Assembly: GCA_038757905.1 (NCBI GenBank)
Contig: JBCDGG010000003.1
Location: forward strand, 1 to 64,000
Source of the DNA: HLUCCA09 sp038757905
Lineage (GTDB): Bacteria; Pseudomonadota; Alphaproteobacteria; Rhodobacterales; Rhodobacteraceae
DNA: 64,000 nucleotides
Reading direction: 5' to 3'
This document shows positions 51,147 through 59,432 of the stretch, one piece after another. Under the pieces are notes generated by a model. That model was not told the origin of the DNA. It did no database searches and worked only from the letters and a program-made list of their open reading frames with translations. Position 1 is the first letter of the stretch; each line of letters starts with the position of its first letter. Made by a program: the position numbers and the translations under genes.

Positions 51147-53054
51147 ATGGGATACAAGGGTGTTTATGAGGCTGCGAAGGCCGATCCCGAGGCATTTTGG
51201 CTCAACGAAGCAGCGGCGATCGATTGGGTGTCGCCGCCGACCAGAGCGCTCTTCTCAGAGAACGCGCCGCTCTACGAATGGTTCGCCGACGCGCGGGTCA
51301 ACACCTGCTGGAACGCGGTCGACCGGCATGTCGAGGCCGGGCGCGGCGCGCAGGTGGCCATCATCCACGACAGCCCCGTCACCGGGACGGTGCACAAGAT
51401 CACCTATGCGGAGCTGAAGAACCGCGTCGCGTCGCTGGCCGGGGCCCTTCGCGCGAAGGGCGTCGAGAAGGGCGACCGGGTGCTGATCTACATGCCCATG
51501 GTGCCCGAAGCGCTGGAGGCCATGCTGGCCTGCGCGCGGATCGGGGCGATTCACTCCGTCGTCTTCGGCGGCTTTGCCGCGCATGAGCTTGCCGTCCGCA
51601 TCGACGACGCCCAGCCCAAATGCATCATCGCCGCCTCCGCCGGCATCGAGCCGGGGCGCGTCGTCCACTACAAGCCCCTGCTCGACGAGGCGCTGCGTCA
51701 GGCCGAGTACGAACCTGCCTTCTGCGTCGTCTTCCAGCGCGAGCAGGAGGTCGCCCATCTCGAAGAGGGACGCGACGACGACTGGCATGCCTTCCAATAC
51801 GGTGTCGAACCGGCCGAATGCGTGCCGGTGGAAGGCAACCACCCGGCCTATATCCTCTACACCTCCGGCACGACCGGCCAGCCCAAGGGCGTGGTGCGGC
51901 CCACCGCGGGGCATCTCGTCGCCCTGAACTGGACGATGAAGAATATCTACGACATGAACCCCGGCGAGGTGTTCTGGGCCGCCTCCGATGTCGGCTGGGT
52001 CGTGGGCCACAGCTACATCTGTTACGCCCCACTGATCCACGGCAACACGACCATCGTCTTCGAAGGTAAGCCCGTCGGCACGCCCGATGCCGGCACGTTC
52101 TGGCGCGTGATCCAAGATCACAAGGTGAAGTGCCTGTTCACGGCGCCTACGGCGTTTCGCGCCATCAAGCGCGAGGATTCCAAGGGCGCACTGGTGGGCG
52201 ACTACGACATTTCCTCGCTGGAGAGCCTGTTCCTGGCCGGAGAGCGCGCCGACCCGGACACGATCAAGTGGGCCGAGACGACGCTGAACGTGCCCGTGAT
52301 CGACCATTGGTGGCAGACCGAGACGGGCTTCGCCATCGCGGCCAACCCCATCGGAATCGAGCGGCTGCCCGTCAAGATCGGCTCGCCGTCGGTGCCCATG
52401 CCGGGCTGGGACGTGCAGGTGCTCGATGAGGGCGGGCATCCTGTGGCGCCGGGCACGCTTGGGGCCATCGCGATCAAGCTGCCCCTGCCCCCCGGCACGC
52501 TGCCGACGCTCTGGAACGCCGAGGCCCGCTTCCGCAAAAGCTACCTGGAGCAGTTCGCCGGGCACTACGAGACCGGCGATGCAGGCTACGTCGACGAAGA
52601 CGGCTATCTCTACATCATGGCGCGCACCGACGACGTGATCAACGTGGCGGGCCACCGCCTGTCCACGGGCGCGATGGAGGAGGTTCTGGCCGGCCATTCG
52701 GACGTGGCGGAATGCGCGGTGATCGGCGTGTCGGACGACCTCAAAGGGCAGTTGCCCATGGGGTTTGTGTGCTTGAACGCGGGCACGAACCGTCCGCACG
52801 TGGAAATTGTGCGTGAATGCGTCGCACTCGTCCGGGAACAGATCGGCCCGGTGGCTGCATTCAAACTTGCCTGCGTGGTGGACAGACTGCCCAAGACGCG
52901 CTCCGGCAAGATCCTGCGCGGCACCATGCAAAAGATCGCCGATGGTCAAGAATACAAGATGCCTGCAACCATTGACGACCCTGCCATTTTGGCGGAGATT
53001 CAAGAGGCGCTTGCAACGCTCGGTTATCCGAAGGCGGCGGCACCGACAGGCTGA
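51147..53054 (+). CDS. prpE: PrpE, propionyl-CoA synthetase
   Basis: A 635-residue AMP-forming acyl-CoA synthetase of the acetyl/propionyl-CoA synthetase group. The P-loop-like motif is YTSGTTGQPKGVVRP (near residue 235), the adenylate motif is DVGWVVGHSYICYAPLIHG, WWQTETGFAI is near 390, and the catalytic Lys is in RSGKILRGTMQ near 590. The N-terminus MGYKGVYEAAKADPEAFW is typical of PrpE. It activates propionate (and possibly acetate or acrylate) to CoA esters in the cytoplasm, feeding propionyl-CoA metabolism. A strong hairpin follows the stop. Confidence 0.93.
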   Translation: MGYKGVYEAAKADPEAFWLNEAAAIDWVSPPTRALFSENAPLYEWFADARVNTCWNAVDRHVEAGRGAQVAIIHDSPVTGTVHKITYAELKNRVASLAGALRAKGVEKGDRVLIYMPMVPEALEAMLACARIGAIHSVVFGGFAAHELAVRIDDAQPKCIIAASAGIEPGRVVHYKPLLDEALRQAEYEPAFCVVFQREQEVAHLEEGRDDDWHAFQYGVEPAECVPVEGNHPAYILYTSGTTGQPKGVVRPTAGHLVALNWTMKNIYDMNPGEVFWAASDVGWVVGHSYICYAPLIHGNTTIVFEGKPVGTPDAGTFWRVIQDHKVKCLFTAPTAFRAIKREDSKGALVGDYDISSLESLFLAGERADPDTIKWAETTLNVPVIDHWWQTETGFAIAANPIGIERLPVKIGSPSVPMPGWDVQVLDEGGHPVAPGTLGAIAIKLPLPPGTLPTLWNAEARFRKSYLEQFAGHYETGDAGYVDEDGYLYIMARTDDVINVAGHRLSTGAMEEVLAGHSDVAECAVIGVSDDLKGQLPMGFVCLNAGTNRPHVEIVRECVALVREQIGPVAAFKLACVVDRLPKTRSGKILRGTMQKIADGQEYKMPATIDDPAILAEIQEALATLGYPKAAAPTG

Positions 53055-53064
53055 CCTGCACGTA

Positions 53065-53086
53065 AACCTGCCCTTTTTGGCAGGTT
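53065..53086. terminator. Hairpin after prpE
   Basis: AACCTGCC / GGCAGGTT, 8-bp perfect arms with a CTTTTT loop, 10 bp after the prpE stop. It is followed by GGAGGAGGG, not a T-run. It may end prpE transcripts or shape the leader of the kinase gene downstream. Confidence 0.5.
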
Positions 53087-53292
53087 GGAGGAGGGCGGTC
53101 CATTCCACTATGTTTCGCACAACCATGAGGCGTAAGCCTAATGGTTTCGATAGTATAGGTGTCGAGTAACTGCCTTTGGTCGCGCGGCTTTCCTGCTCTG
53201 GTGGGGTGCAGTCGCGCGACATCGGCAACGCCAGCCGGTTGTTTCCCGGTTGTTTTCGGCACTTTGTTGGGATCGGACCTTACGGAGGCCAC

Positions 53293-54870
53293 GTGCAAGG
53301 CAAGCCGCTGTCGCTCATCAATCATGACATTCGATCTGCACTCGGCGACGTTGTTGGCGGTCTGCATCTGATCGACGATATCGCGCTCGACCCCGCCTCC
53401 CGTCAGCAGCTTGAGCGTGTGCGCGCCGCCGGGGAAGCGTTGGAGCGCCTGCTGACAGAGGGCCTGCGTCTGGCCGGTACGGACGACGCGCGCGGCTCGG
53501 ACGCGCGGGATCCCGCCGACCCGGAGAGCGCGCCCGCCGAGAGCATCGTGATGCTCGACCTGTTCAACGCCTTGGAGCGCCGGTGGGGCGGACACGCGGC
53601 CGCCTTGGGCCTCGATTTCGTGGCCCGACTGAACGGCGATCTCCCGACCAGCATTCGCACACGCGCGATCGAGCTGGAGCGCATCCTGTCGAACCTGCTC
53701 GACAACGCTTTGAAATACGCCGAGTTCGGCCGGATCTCTCTGGCTGTCGACAAGCGCGAAGACGGTGCCCTGGTGTTTACCGTCTGCGACGAGGGGCCTG
53801 GGTTCTCCGATGCGGCCCTTGGACGCCTGTTCAGCTTCGGCGGCCGGCCGCGCGATGCCACGCAGCCAGGCACGGGCCTGGGCCTGCATATCGCGAAAGA
53901 GCTGGCCGATCGCGCGAGCGGCACGCTCAGCGTCGCCAACCTGAGCGACCGCTCGGGCAAGATCACCGGCGCCTGCGTTGCGCTTGTCCTGCCGCGCGAG
54001 GTCTGGACAGCGGAACCGGCCTGCCTCCAGCGCGATCCCCTGCCCGACCTGACCGGCAAGACCGTCCTCGTGGCCGAGGACAACGCCACCGCGCAGCTGC
54101 TCTTCAGCCGGATGCTGCGGAACCTCGGCGCGACGGTCGAGCTTGCGGGGGACGGCATGACAGCGCGCGCAGCCCTGTCGGAGCTGGATGTGGATCTGGC
54201 CATCGTCGACATCCAGATGCCCGGCCTGTCCGGTTTGGACGTGATCTCGGGCATGCGGGCGACCGGCAGCCCCGGGCGCCGCGTGCCGATCGTCGCGGCC
54301 ACGGCCTATGTTCTGAGTGCGGACCGCGAGAGGATTTATGCCGCTGGCGCGGACGCGATCCTTGCGAAGCCGGTTCTCAGCCTGTCGGCCCTCGCCCATG
54401 CCATCACGGTCGCCCTGGACGCATCGGCGCTCCGCAAGGACACCGAGCGCGCCGAGGACAGACCTCACGATGGGCCAGCGGCAGATGAACAGGTGCGCGA
54501 GCCCCTGGCCAGCCGCCTGGCGCAGTTGGTCGAAATCGCCGGGCCGGAGGGCCGGGACGAGCTTTTGCTTCGCCTCGACAATGATGTCTCAGGCTCCGTC
54601 CAGTCGCTCTGCACGGCGATCACCACGCGCAACATCTCGGCGACACGCATGCAGACCCATGTGCTGATCTCGCTCACGGGCGCCGTTGGTGCAGGTGGGC
54701 TGCAATCCATCATGGAGCAGATGAACTCGGCCTCGCACAGAAGCGATTGGACGTTTCTGGACAAGAGCCTTGCCAAGGCGCAGCCTAGCCTGCGCCGACT
54801 CGGCCGCGAGATCCAACGATTGCGAAAGGGCATTTGCCGCGTGGAACAGACTTGGGCGCCTCCCGCGTGA
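53293..54870 (+). CDS. Sensor-less hybrid histidine kinase with REC and HPt-like domains
   Basis: A 525-residue cytoplasmic signalling protein. The DHp phospho-acceptor is H11 (NHDIRSALGD), almost at the start; the ATPase domain (about 90-235) has the N box (LLDNALKYAE, N138), G1 (DEGPG) and G2 (GTGLGL). A receiver domain (about 256-380) has the phospho-Asp D306 and K359. The C-terminal 110 residues look like an HPt helical bundle with H456 (THVLISLTGAVG), though the usual Lys after His is missing. The GTG start at 53,293 follows GGAGG; an earlier start adds no domain. The stop overlaps the regulator start (GTGA), making a coupled pair. Confidence 0.85.
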   Translation: MQGKPLSLINHDIRSALGDVVGGLHLIDDIALDPASRQQLERVRAAGEALERLLTEGLRLAGTDDARGSDARDPADPESAPAESIVMLDLFNALERRWGGHAAALGLDFVARLNGDLPTSIRTRAIELERILSNLLDNALKYAEFGRISLAVDKREDGALVFTVCDEGPGFSDAALGRLFSFGGRPRDATQPGTGLGLHIAKELADRASGTLSVANLSDRSGKITGACVALVLPREVWTAEPACLQRDPLPDLTGKTVLVAEDNATAQLLFSRMLRNLGATVELAGDGMTARAALSELDVDLAIVDIQMPGLSGLDVISGMRATGSPGRRVPIVAATAYVLSADRERIYAAGADAILAKPVLSLSALAHAITVALDASALRKDTERAEDRPHDGPAADEQVREPLASRLAQLVEIAGPEGRDELLLRLDNDVSGSVQSLCTAITTRNISATRMQTHVLISLTGAVGAGGLQSIMEQMNSASHRSDWTFLDKSLAKAQPSLRRLGREIQRLRKGICRVEQTWAPPA

Positions 54871-56429
54871 GCACACCCGACATACTGCTGATCGAAGACA
54901 CGCCGTCGCTTCAGTTGCTGTATGCCTCGGTTCTCAGGCATGCCGGATACGACGTCCACTGCGCCTCCACGGCGGAAGAAGGCTACCGCGCGTTCCAGGC
55001 CGCGCCCCCGCCCGTCGTAATCCTCGATCTCATGCTACCGGACCGTGACGGCCTCTCACTGCTGCAGGAGTTGATAGCGCTCTCTCCGGACACGAGCGTC
55101 GTGGTCGTCACCGCGAATGGCTCGATCAGCCGAGCGGTGGAGGCGATGCGCGCCGGCGCGCACGAGTTCCTGGTGAAGCCGTTCGAGGAAGGCCGCATGC
55201 TGAATGCGGTCCGCAACGCCATACAGACCAGTCAGCGCCGCATGCGGGACACGCCGTCCGGATCTGCTGCGATGGACCTTCCGCTGCAGGAGTTCATGGG
55301 CTTTGTCGGCTCGTCGTCTTCGATGCAGAAGGTCTATGCGCGGGTCCGGTCCGTGGCGCGCTCCATGGCGACCATCTTCGTCACGGGCGAGAGCGGGACC
55401 GGCAAGGAGGTGTGCGCGCAGGCCGTGCATGCGGCCTCGGGGCGCGCCCGCGGGCCCTTCGTCCCCCTCAATTGCGGCGCGATCCCGTCCGAGTTGCTGG
55501 AATCCGAGGTGTTCGGCCATCTCAAGGGATCCTTCACCGGCGCGATCTCCGACAAGGTCGGCGCCGCCGCCGCCGCGGATGGCGGAACGCTGTTTCTGGA
55601 CGAGATCTGCGAGATGCCCCTGGCCTTGCAGACCAAGCTCTTGCGGTTCCTGCAAACCTCGTCGATCCAGCCTGTCGGCGCCGCCCGCCCCACGAAGATC
55701 AACGTGCGCATCATCTGCGCCACGAACCGCGACCCGTTGGAGGAAGTGCGGCTCGGGCGGTTCCGTGAGGATCTGTTCTATCGCCTCCATGTGATCCCGA
55801 TCCACCTGCCGCCGCTGCGCGATCGCGACGCGGACGTTCTGGAGATCGCGCAAGCCCTGCTGGCCCGCCAGGGCAAGGAAGAAGGTAAGAACTTCAGCGG
55901 GTTGTCCGCCGAAGTGGAAGATTTGTTCCGCGCCCTTCGTTGGCCCGGAAACGTCCGGCAGTTGCAGAATGCGATCCGGCACGTCGTCGTTCTGCACGAT
56001 GGGCCTCGGGTGACGCTCGACATGCTGCCGGACGCGCTCGTCTCCACGGCGATGGCTGCGGCGCCAGCGCAGGCGGCCGGACGCGCCGACGCCACGGGCT
56101 GGGCGCATCTCCACGCGATGGAGGGGGCGGGACACGGCGTCCTCCACGAGTACGGCCACCGTCACCCCGCCTCCGGCGGGGCCGAGGCGGCGCGCCGCCT
56201 GGATCCCGAGCTTGCCCGCGATCTGGTGAATGCCGGCCTTCCGGCAGTGAACGGCGAGCATGTGGATCTGCGGGGCAAGACACTGGCCGAAATCGAGCGC
56301 CTGGCCATCGAGTTCGCCATTTCGCGCAATGGCGGGTCGATACCTAAGGCCGCGCGCGAGCTTGGCGTCTCGCCCTCCACGATCTACCGCAAGCGCGAGG
56401 CCTGGGCCGAAGCCAGCCGCGTATCGTAA
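54867..56429 (+). CDS. LuxO/NtrC-type sigma-54-dependent response regulator
   Basis: A 520-residue activator: receiver domain (about 4-120; phospho-acceptor D54, K104), AAA+ domain (about 144-380; Walker A GESGTGKE at 174-181, Walker B LFLDEI near 245, sigma-54 contact loop GSFTGA at 221-226 instead of the canonical GAFTGA), and a Fis-type helix-turn-helix at the C-terminus (IPKAARELGVSPSTIYRKRE). A variable Ala/His-rich linker of about 70 residues precedes the HTH. The GTG start overlaps the kinase stop. The order kinase-HPt-regulator resembles the Vibrio LuxQ/LuxU/LuxO relay. I found no convincing sigma-54 promoter in the window, so targets are unknown. Confidence 0.88.
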   Translation: MSTPDILLIEDTPSLQLLYASVLRHAGYDVHCASTAEEGYRAFQAAPPPVVILDLMLPDRDGLSLLQELIALSPDTSVVVVTANGSISRAVEAMRAGAHEFLVKPFEEGRMLNAVRNAIQTSQRRMRDTPSGSAAMDLPLQEFMGFVGSSSSMQKVYARVRSVARSMATIFVTGESGTGKEVCAQAVHAASGRARGPFVPLNCGAIPSELLESEVFGHLKGSFTGAISDKVGAAAAADGGTLFLDEICEMPLALQTKLLRFLQTSSIQPVGAARPTKINVRIICATNRDPLEEVRLGRFREDLFYRLHVIPIHLPPLRDRDADVLEIAQALLARQGKEEGKNFSGLSAEVEDLFRALRWPGNVRQLQNAIRHVVVLHDGPRVTLDMLPDALVSTAMAAAPAQAAGRADATGWAHLHAMEGAGHGVLHEYGHRHPASGGAEAARRLDPELARDLVNAGLPAVNGEHVDLRGKTLAEIERLAIEFAISRNGGSIPKAARELGVSPSTIYRKREAWAEASRVS

Positions 56430-56683
56430 GCCGCCGGCAGGCGCTCCCCTCCCACGCAGAGGCAGCGCTTCCCGCCCCGGTTCGCTTCGGGGGGGCCGAC
56501 AGCAGAGATCCGTCTCGAATTAGCCTTAGGGCCGTCGGCTTGCATCGTGGCAGTGTGGCGCCGCTGCGCCCTGCCCGATATGGCCGCGACGAGGGGACAA
56601 GGCCCTGGCACCCCGGCTCAGAGCGCCCGTCGGTCAAGCGTGCGCGGGGCGTCCCACAGGAGGACGCGATGCCATCCCTCGCG

Positions 56684-57442
56684 CTACGTGAACTGTTCGC
56701 GCAGCAGACGCTCCTCCAGCCCGTGTCCCGGGTCGAACAGGATGCGGTGCGCGACGCCCAGTTCGGAGCGGACCGCGACGGTGACGACATCCCGCACAGC
56801 GCGCGAATCGGCTTCGGCCATGACCGGGCGTTTCTGTCCTTCCAGCACGTCGAAGCGGACCTCGGCCATCTTCGGGATCAGCGCGCCGCGCCAGCGCCGC
56901 GGGCGAAACGCCGCCACGGCGGTCAGGGCCAGAACATCCGAACCGATCGGAAGGATCGGCCCATGCGCCGAGTAGTTGTAGGCGGTGGACCCGGCCGGTG
57001 TGGCCACGATGGCCCCATCCGCCACGAGTTCCTCCATCCGGACCCGGCCATCGACAGAGATCTTGAGCTTTGCCGCCTGCGGCCCGGCCCTCAGAAGCGA
57101 GACCTCGTTGATCGCCAGCGCATCATGCACCGTGCCGCCCGCGGTGATCGCGCGCATCGCCAGCGGGTTGATCACCGCCATCTCCGCCGCGTCCAGCCGC
57201 TCGATCAGGTTCGGCTCGTGGTATTCGTTCATCAGGAACCCGATGGTGCCGCAGTTCATGCCGTAGACGGGGGCGGGAAAGCCCTCCGTGCCATGCAGGG
57301 TCTGCAGCATGAACCCGTCGCCGCCGAGCGCCACGATCACTTCCGCCTCCTCCGGCGCCACGCCGCCATAGGCGGCGACGAGCGCGCGCCGGGCCTCCTG
57401 CGCGATGGCGGTATCGCTGGCCATGAAGGCGATCTTCGGCAT
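56684..57442 (-). CDS. nadK: NAD kinase
   Basis: A 252-residue enzyme phosphorylating NAD to NADP. The GGDG motif is in ALGGDGFMLQTLH (near residue 40), followed by GMNCGTIGFLMNEY, the NE motif AINEVSLLR (near 115) and TPAGSTAYNYSAHGPILP (near 150). AAGAAGGAC lies before the ATG. Single gene on the minus strand, divergent from glyA; the 254-bp region between luxO-like and nadK stops holds no gene I can support. Confidence 0.95.
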   Translation of the reverse strand: MPKIAFMASDTAIAQEARRALVAAYGGVAPEEAEVIVALGGDGFMLQTLHGTEGFPAPVYGMNCGTIGFLMNEYHEPNLIERLDAAEMAVINPLAMRAITAGGTVHDALAINEVSLLRAGPQAAKLKISVDGRVRMEELVADGAIVATPAGSTAYNYSAHGPILPIGSDVLALTAVAAFRPRRWRGALIPKMAEVRFDVLEGQKRPVMAEADSRAVRDVVTVAVRSELGVAHRILFDPGHGLEERLLREQFT

Positions 57443-57701
57443 GTCCTTCTTTCGCGCGCTTGGGATCCGCAGGCGGCGGGCCGCTCCAAAAAACCCGCTG
57501 GTCGCCGTAAGTGCAACTGCTCAGGGCCAAATCCGGCGCCAAGGGGGCCGACGCAGGCCAAACTGCCGCACCTGAGCGCCGTTGCGCCGGATTCCGACCT
57601 TTTACGATCGTTGCGTTTGCTCTATCTCCCCCGCACAGATGTTAACGCCAGCCTGCAGGCCACCCGCTCCGGGGCGCTCTGCTACGCGACAGGAGAGCGC
57701 C

Positions 57702-58997
57702 ATGAACGCACCGCACCGGGACAGTGGCTTTTTCACCGAATCCCTTGCAAGCCGTGACCCCGAACTCGCCGCCGCCGTCGGTCAGGAACTGGGGCGGCAG
57801 CGCGACGAGATCGAACTGATCGCCTCGGAGAACATCGTCAGCCGGGCGGTGCTGGAGGCGCAGGGCTCGGTTCTGACCAACAAATACGCCGAGGGCTATC
57901 CCGGGCGGCGCTATTACGGCGGCTGCCAATATGTGGACATTGCCGAAGATCTGGCGATCGAGCGGGCCAAGGTGCTCTTCGGTGTGGGCTTTGCCAATGT
58001 GCAGCCGAACTCCGGCAGCCAGGCCAACCAGGGCGTCTTTACCGCGCTTCTGCAGCCCGGCGACACGATCCTGGGCATGTCGCTCGATGCCGGCGGGCAC
58101 CTGACCCACGGAGCACGCCCGAACCAGTCGGGCAAGTGGTTCAACGCGGTGCAATACGGGGTGCGTGAAGACACGCAGGACGTCGATTACGACCAGATCG
58201 AAGCACTGGCGCTGGAGCATCAACCGAAGATGATCATCGCCGGAGGCTCGGCGATCCCGCGGCAACTGGACTTTGCCCGGTTCCGCGCCATCGCCGACAA
58301 GGTCGGCGCCTATGTGCTGGCCGATGTGGCGCATTATGCCGGGCTGATCGCGGCGGGCGTCTATCCCTCGCCCTTCCCCCATGTGCATGTGGCGACGACC
58401 ACCACCCACAAGACCCTGCGCGGCCCCCGCGGCGGTATGATCCTGACCGACGATGCGGCGCTGGCGAAGAAGTTCAACTCCGCCATCTTCCCCGGGATTC
58501 AGGGCGGACCGCTGATGCATGTGATCGCCGCCAAGGCGGTCGCCTTCGGCGAAGCGCTGCGGCCGGAGTTCAAGACCTATCAGGAGCAGGTGATCGTCAA
58601 TGCCCAGGCGATGGGCGCGGCGCTGATGGACGGCGGCCTCGATCTGGTGACCGGCGGCACGGACAGCCATGTGCTGCTCGTCGATCTGCGGCCGAAGGGA
58701 GTGAAGGGCAACGCGACCGAGAAGGCGCTGGGGCGCGCCCATATCACCTGCAACAAGAACGGCATTCCCTTCGATACCGAAAAGCCCACCATCACCTCGG
58801 GCATCCGGCTGGGCTCGCCCGCGGGCACGACCCGCGGGTTCGGGGCGCCCGAATTCACCCAGATCGGGCAGTGGATCTCGGCCGTCGTCGATGGCCTTGC
58901 CGCCCTTGGCGAAGAGGAAAACGGCGCGGTGGAAGCCGAGGTGAAAGAGGCGGTCGCCACGCTCTGCGGCCGCTTCCCGCTCTATCCCGATCTCTGA
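57702..58997 (+). CDS. glyA: Serine hydroxymethyltransferase
   Basis: A 431-residue PLP enzyme converting serine and tetrahydrofolate to glycine and 5,10-methylene-THF. Motifs: IELIASENIVSRAVLEAQGS, TNKYAEGYPGRRYYGGC, and the PLP lysine in VATTTTHKTLRGPRGGMI (near residue 243). AGGAGAGCGCC precedes the ATG at 57,702; an upstream in-frame ATG at 57,582 would give an unrelated 40-residue head. The 258 bp upstream of glyA hold no recognisable riboswitch that I can prove. Several hairpins follow the gene. Confidence 0.97.
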   Translation: MNAPHRDSGFFTESLASRDPELAAAVGQELGRQRDEIELIASENIVSRAVLEAQGSVLTNKYAEGYPGRRYYGGCQYVDIAEDLAIERAKVLFGVGFANVQPNSGSQANQGVFTALLQPGDTILGMSLDAGGHLTHGARPNQSGKWFNAVQYGVREDTQDVDYDQIEALALEHQPKMIIAGGSAIPRQLDFARFRAIADKVGAYVLADVAHYAGLIAAGVYPSPFPHVHVATTTTHKTLRGPRGGMILTDDAALAKKFNSAIFPGIQGGPLMHVIAAKAVAFGEALRPEFKTYQEQVIVNAQAMGAALMDGGLDLVTGGTDSHVLLVDLRPKGVKGNATEKALGRAHITCNKNGIPFDTEKPTITSGIRLGSPAGTTRGFGAPEFTQIGQWISAVVDGLAALGEEENGAVEAEVKEAVATLCGRFPLYPDL

Positions 58998-59058
58998 AGC
59001 GGGGCTTCCGACTTCGGGCGACGGGCGCCGGGACATCGAGGGTCGGCCCCGGATCACC

Positions 59059-59208
59059 GCGTGGGTAGCCACGCTTAGGGCGTAGATTGCGTATCTGCGA
59101 TGTACAGGCCGTGGCGCTCCCGCCTCCGAACGACGCCTCGCGGCGCCGCCGTCGTTGGGCCCGGCACCCGCGATGCGGGTGCCGGAGCTGCGCCGTGCTC
59201 TGGCGCAG
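59059..59208. terminator. Series of hairpins after glyA
   Basis: Three perfect inverted repeats in 150 bp: GCGTGG-GTAG-CCACGC (59,059-59,074), CCGGCACCCGC-GAT-GCGGGTGCCGG (59,161-59,185, 11-bp arms) and CTGCGCC-N7-GGCGCAG (59,188-59,208). About 20 bp on comes GCCTCCGGCGGGGATATTT, a word I recall as recurrent in Rhodobacteraceae intergenic DNA. No gene is supported in 58,998-59,432; these probably end glyA and mannosidase transcripts. Confidence 0.55.
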
Positions 59209-59432
59209 CGATGGGCGGCGGCCGGGCTTGCCTCCGGCGGGGATATTTCTGGCAAGATGAAGGGGGCTGGCGCGTTCGCGCTGAAGGTGCGCCGATGCCC
59301 GCGCGCAGGGGCCATTGCGGACCGCATGATTGCTCGGGTGGAGCCTAAGGTGCGCGCGGGCAGCGGTGTCCGTCGGGGGCGTAGGGCCGGGCTTGGGCGC
59401 CCGAAGAGGGGCGCCGGAGCCGGGGCGCAGCG

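Noticed and set aside
57582..57701. 40-residue N-terminal extension of GlyA
   Set aside because: SHMT proteins start near the MNAPHRDSGFF position, which has a good ribosome-binding site; the extension crosses the promoter region.
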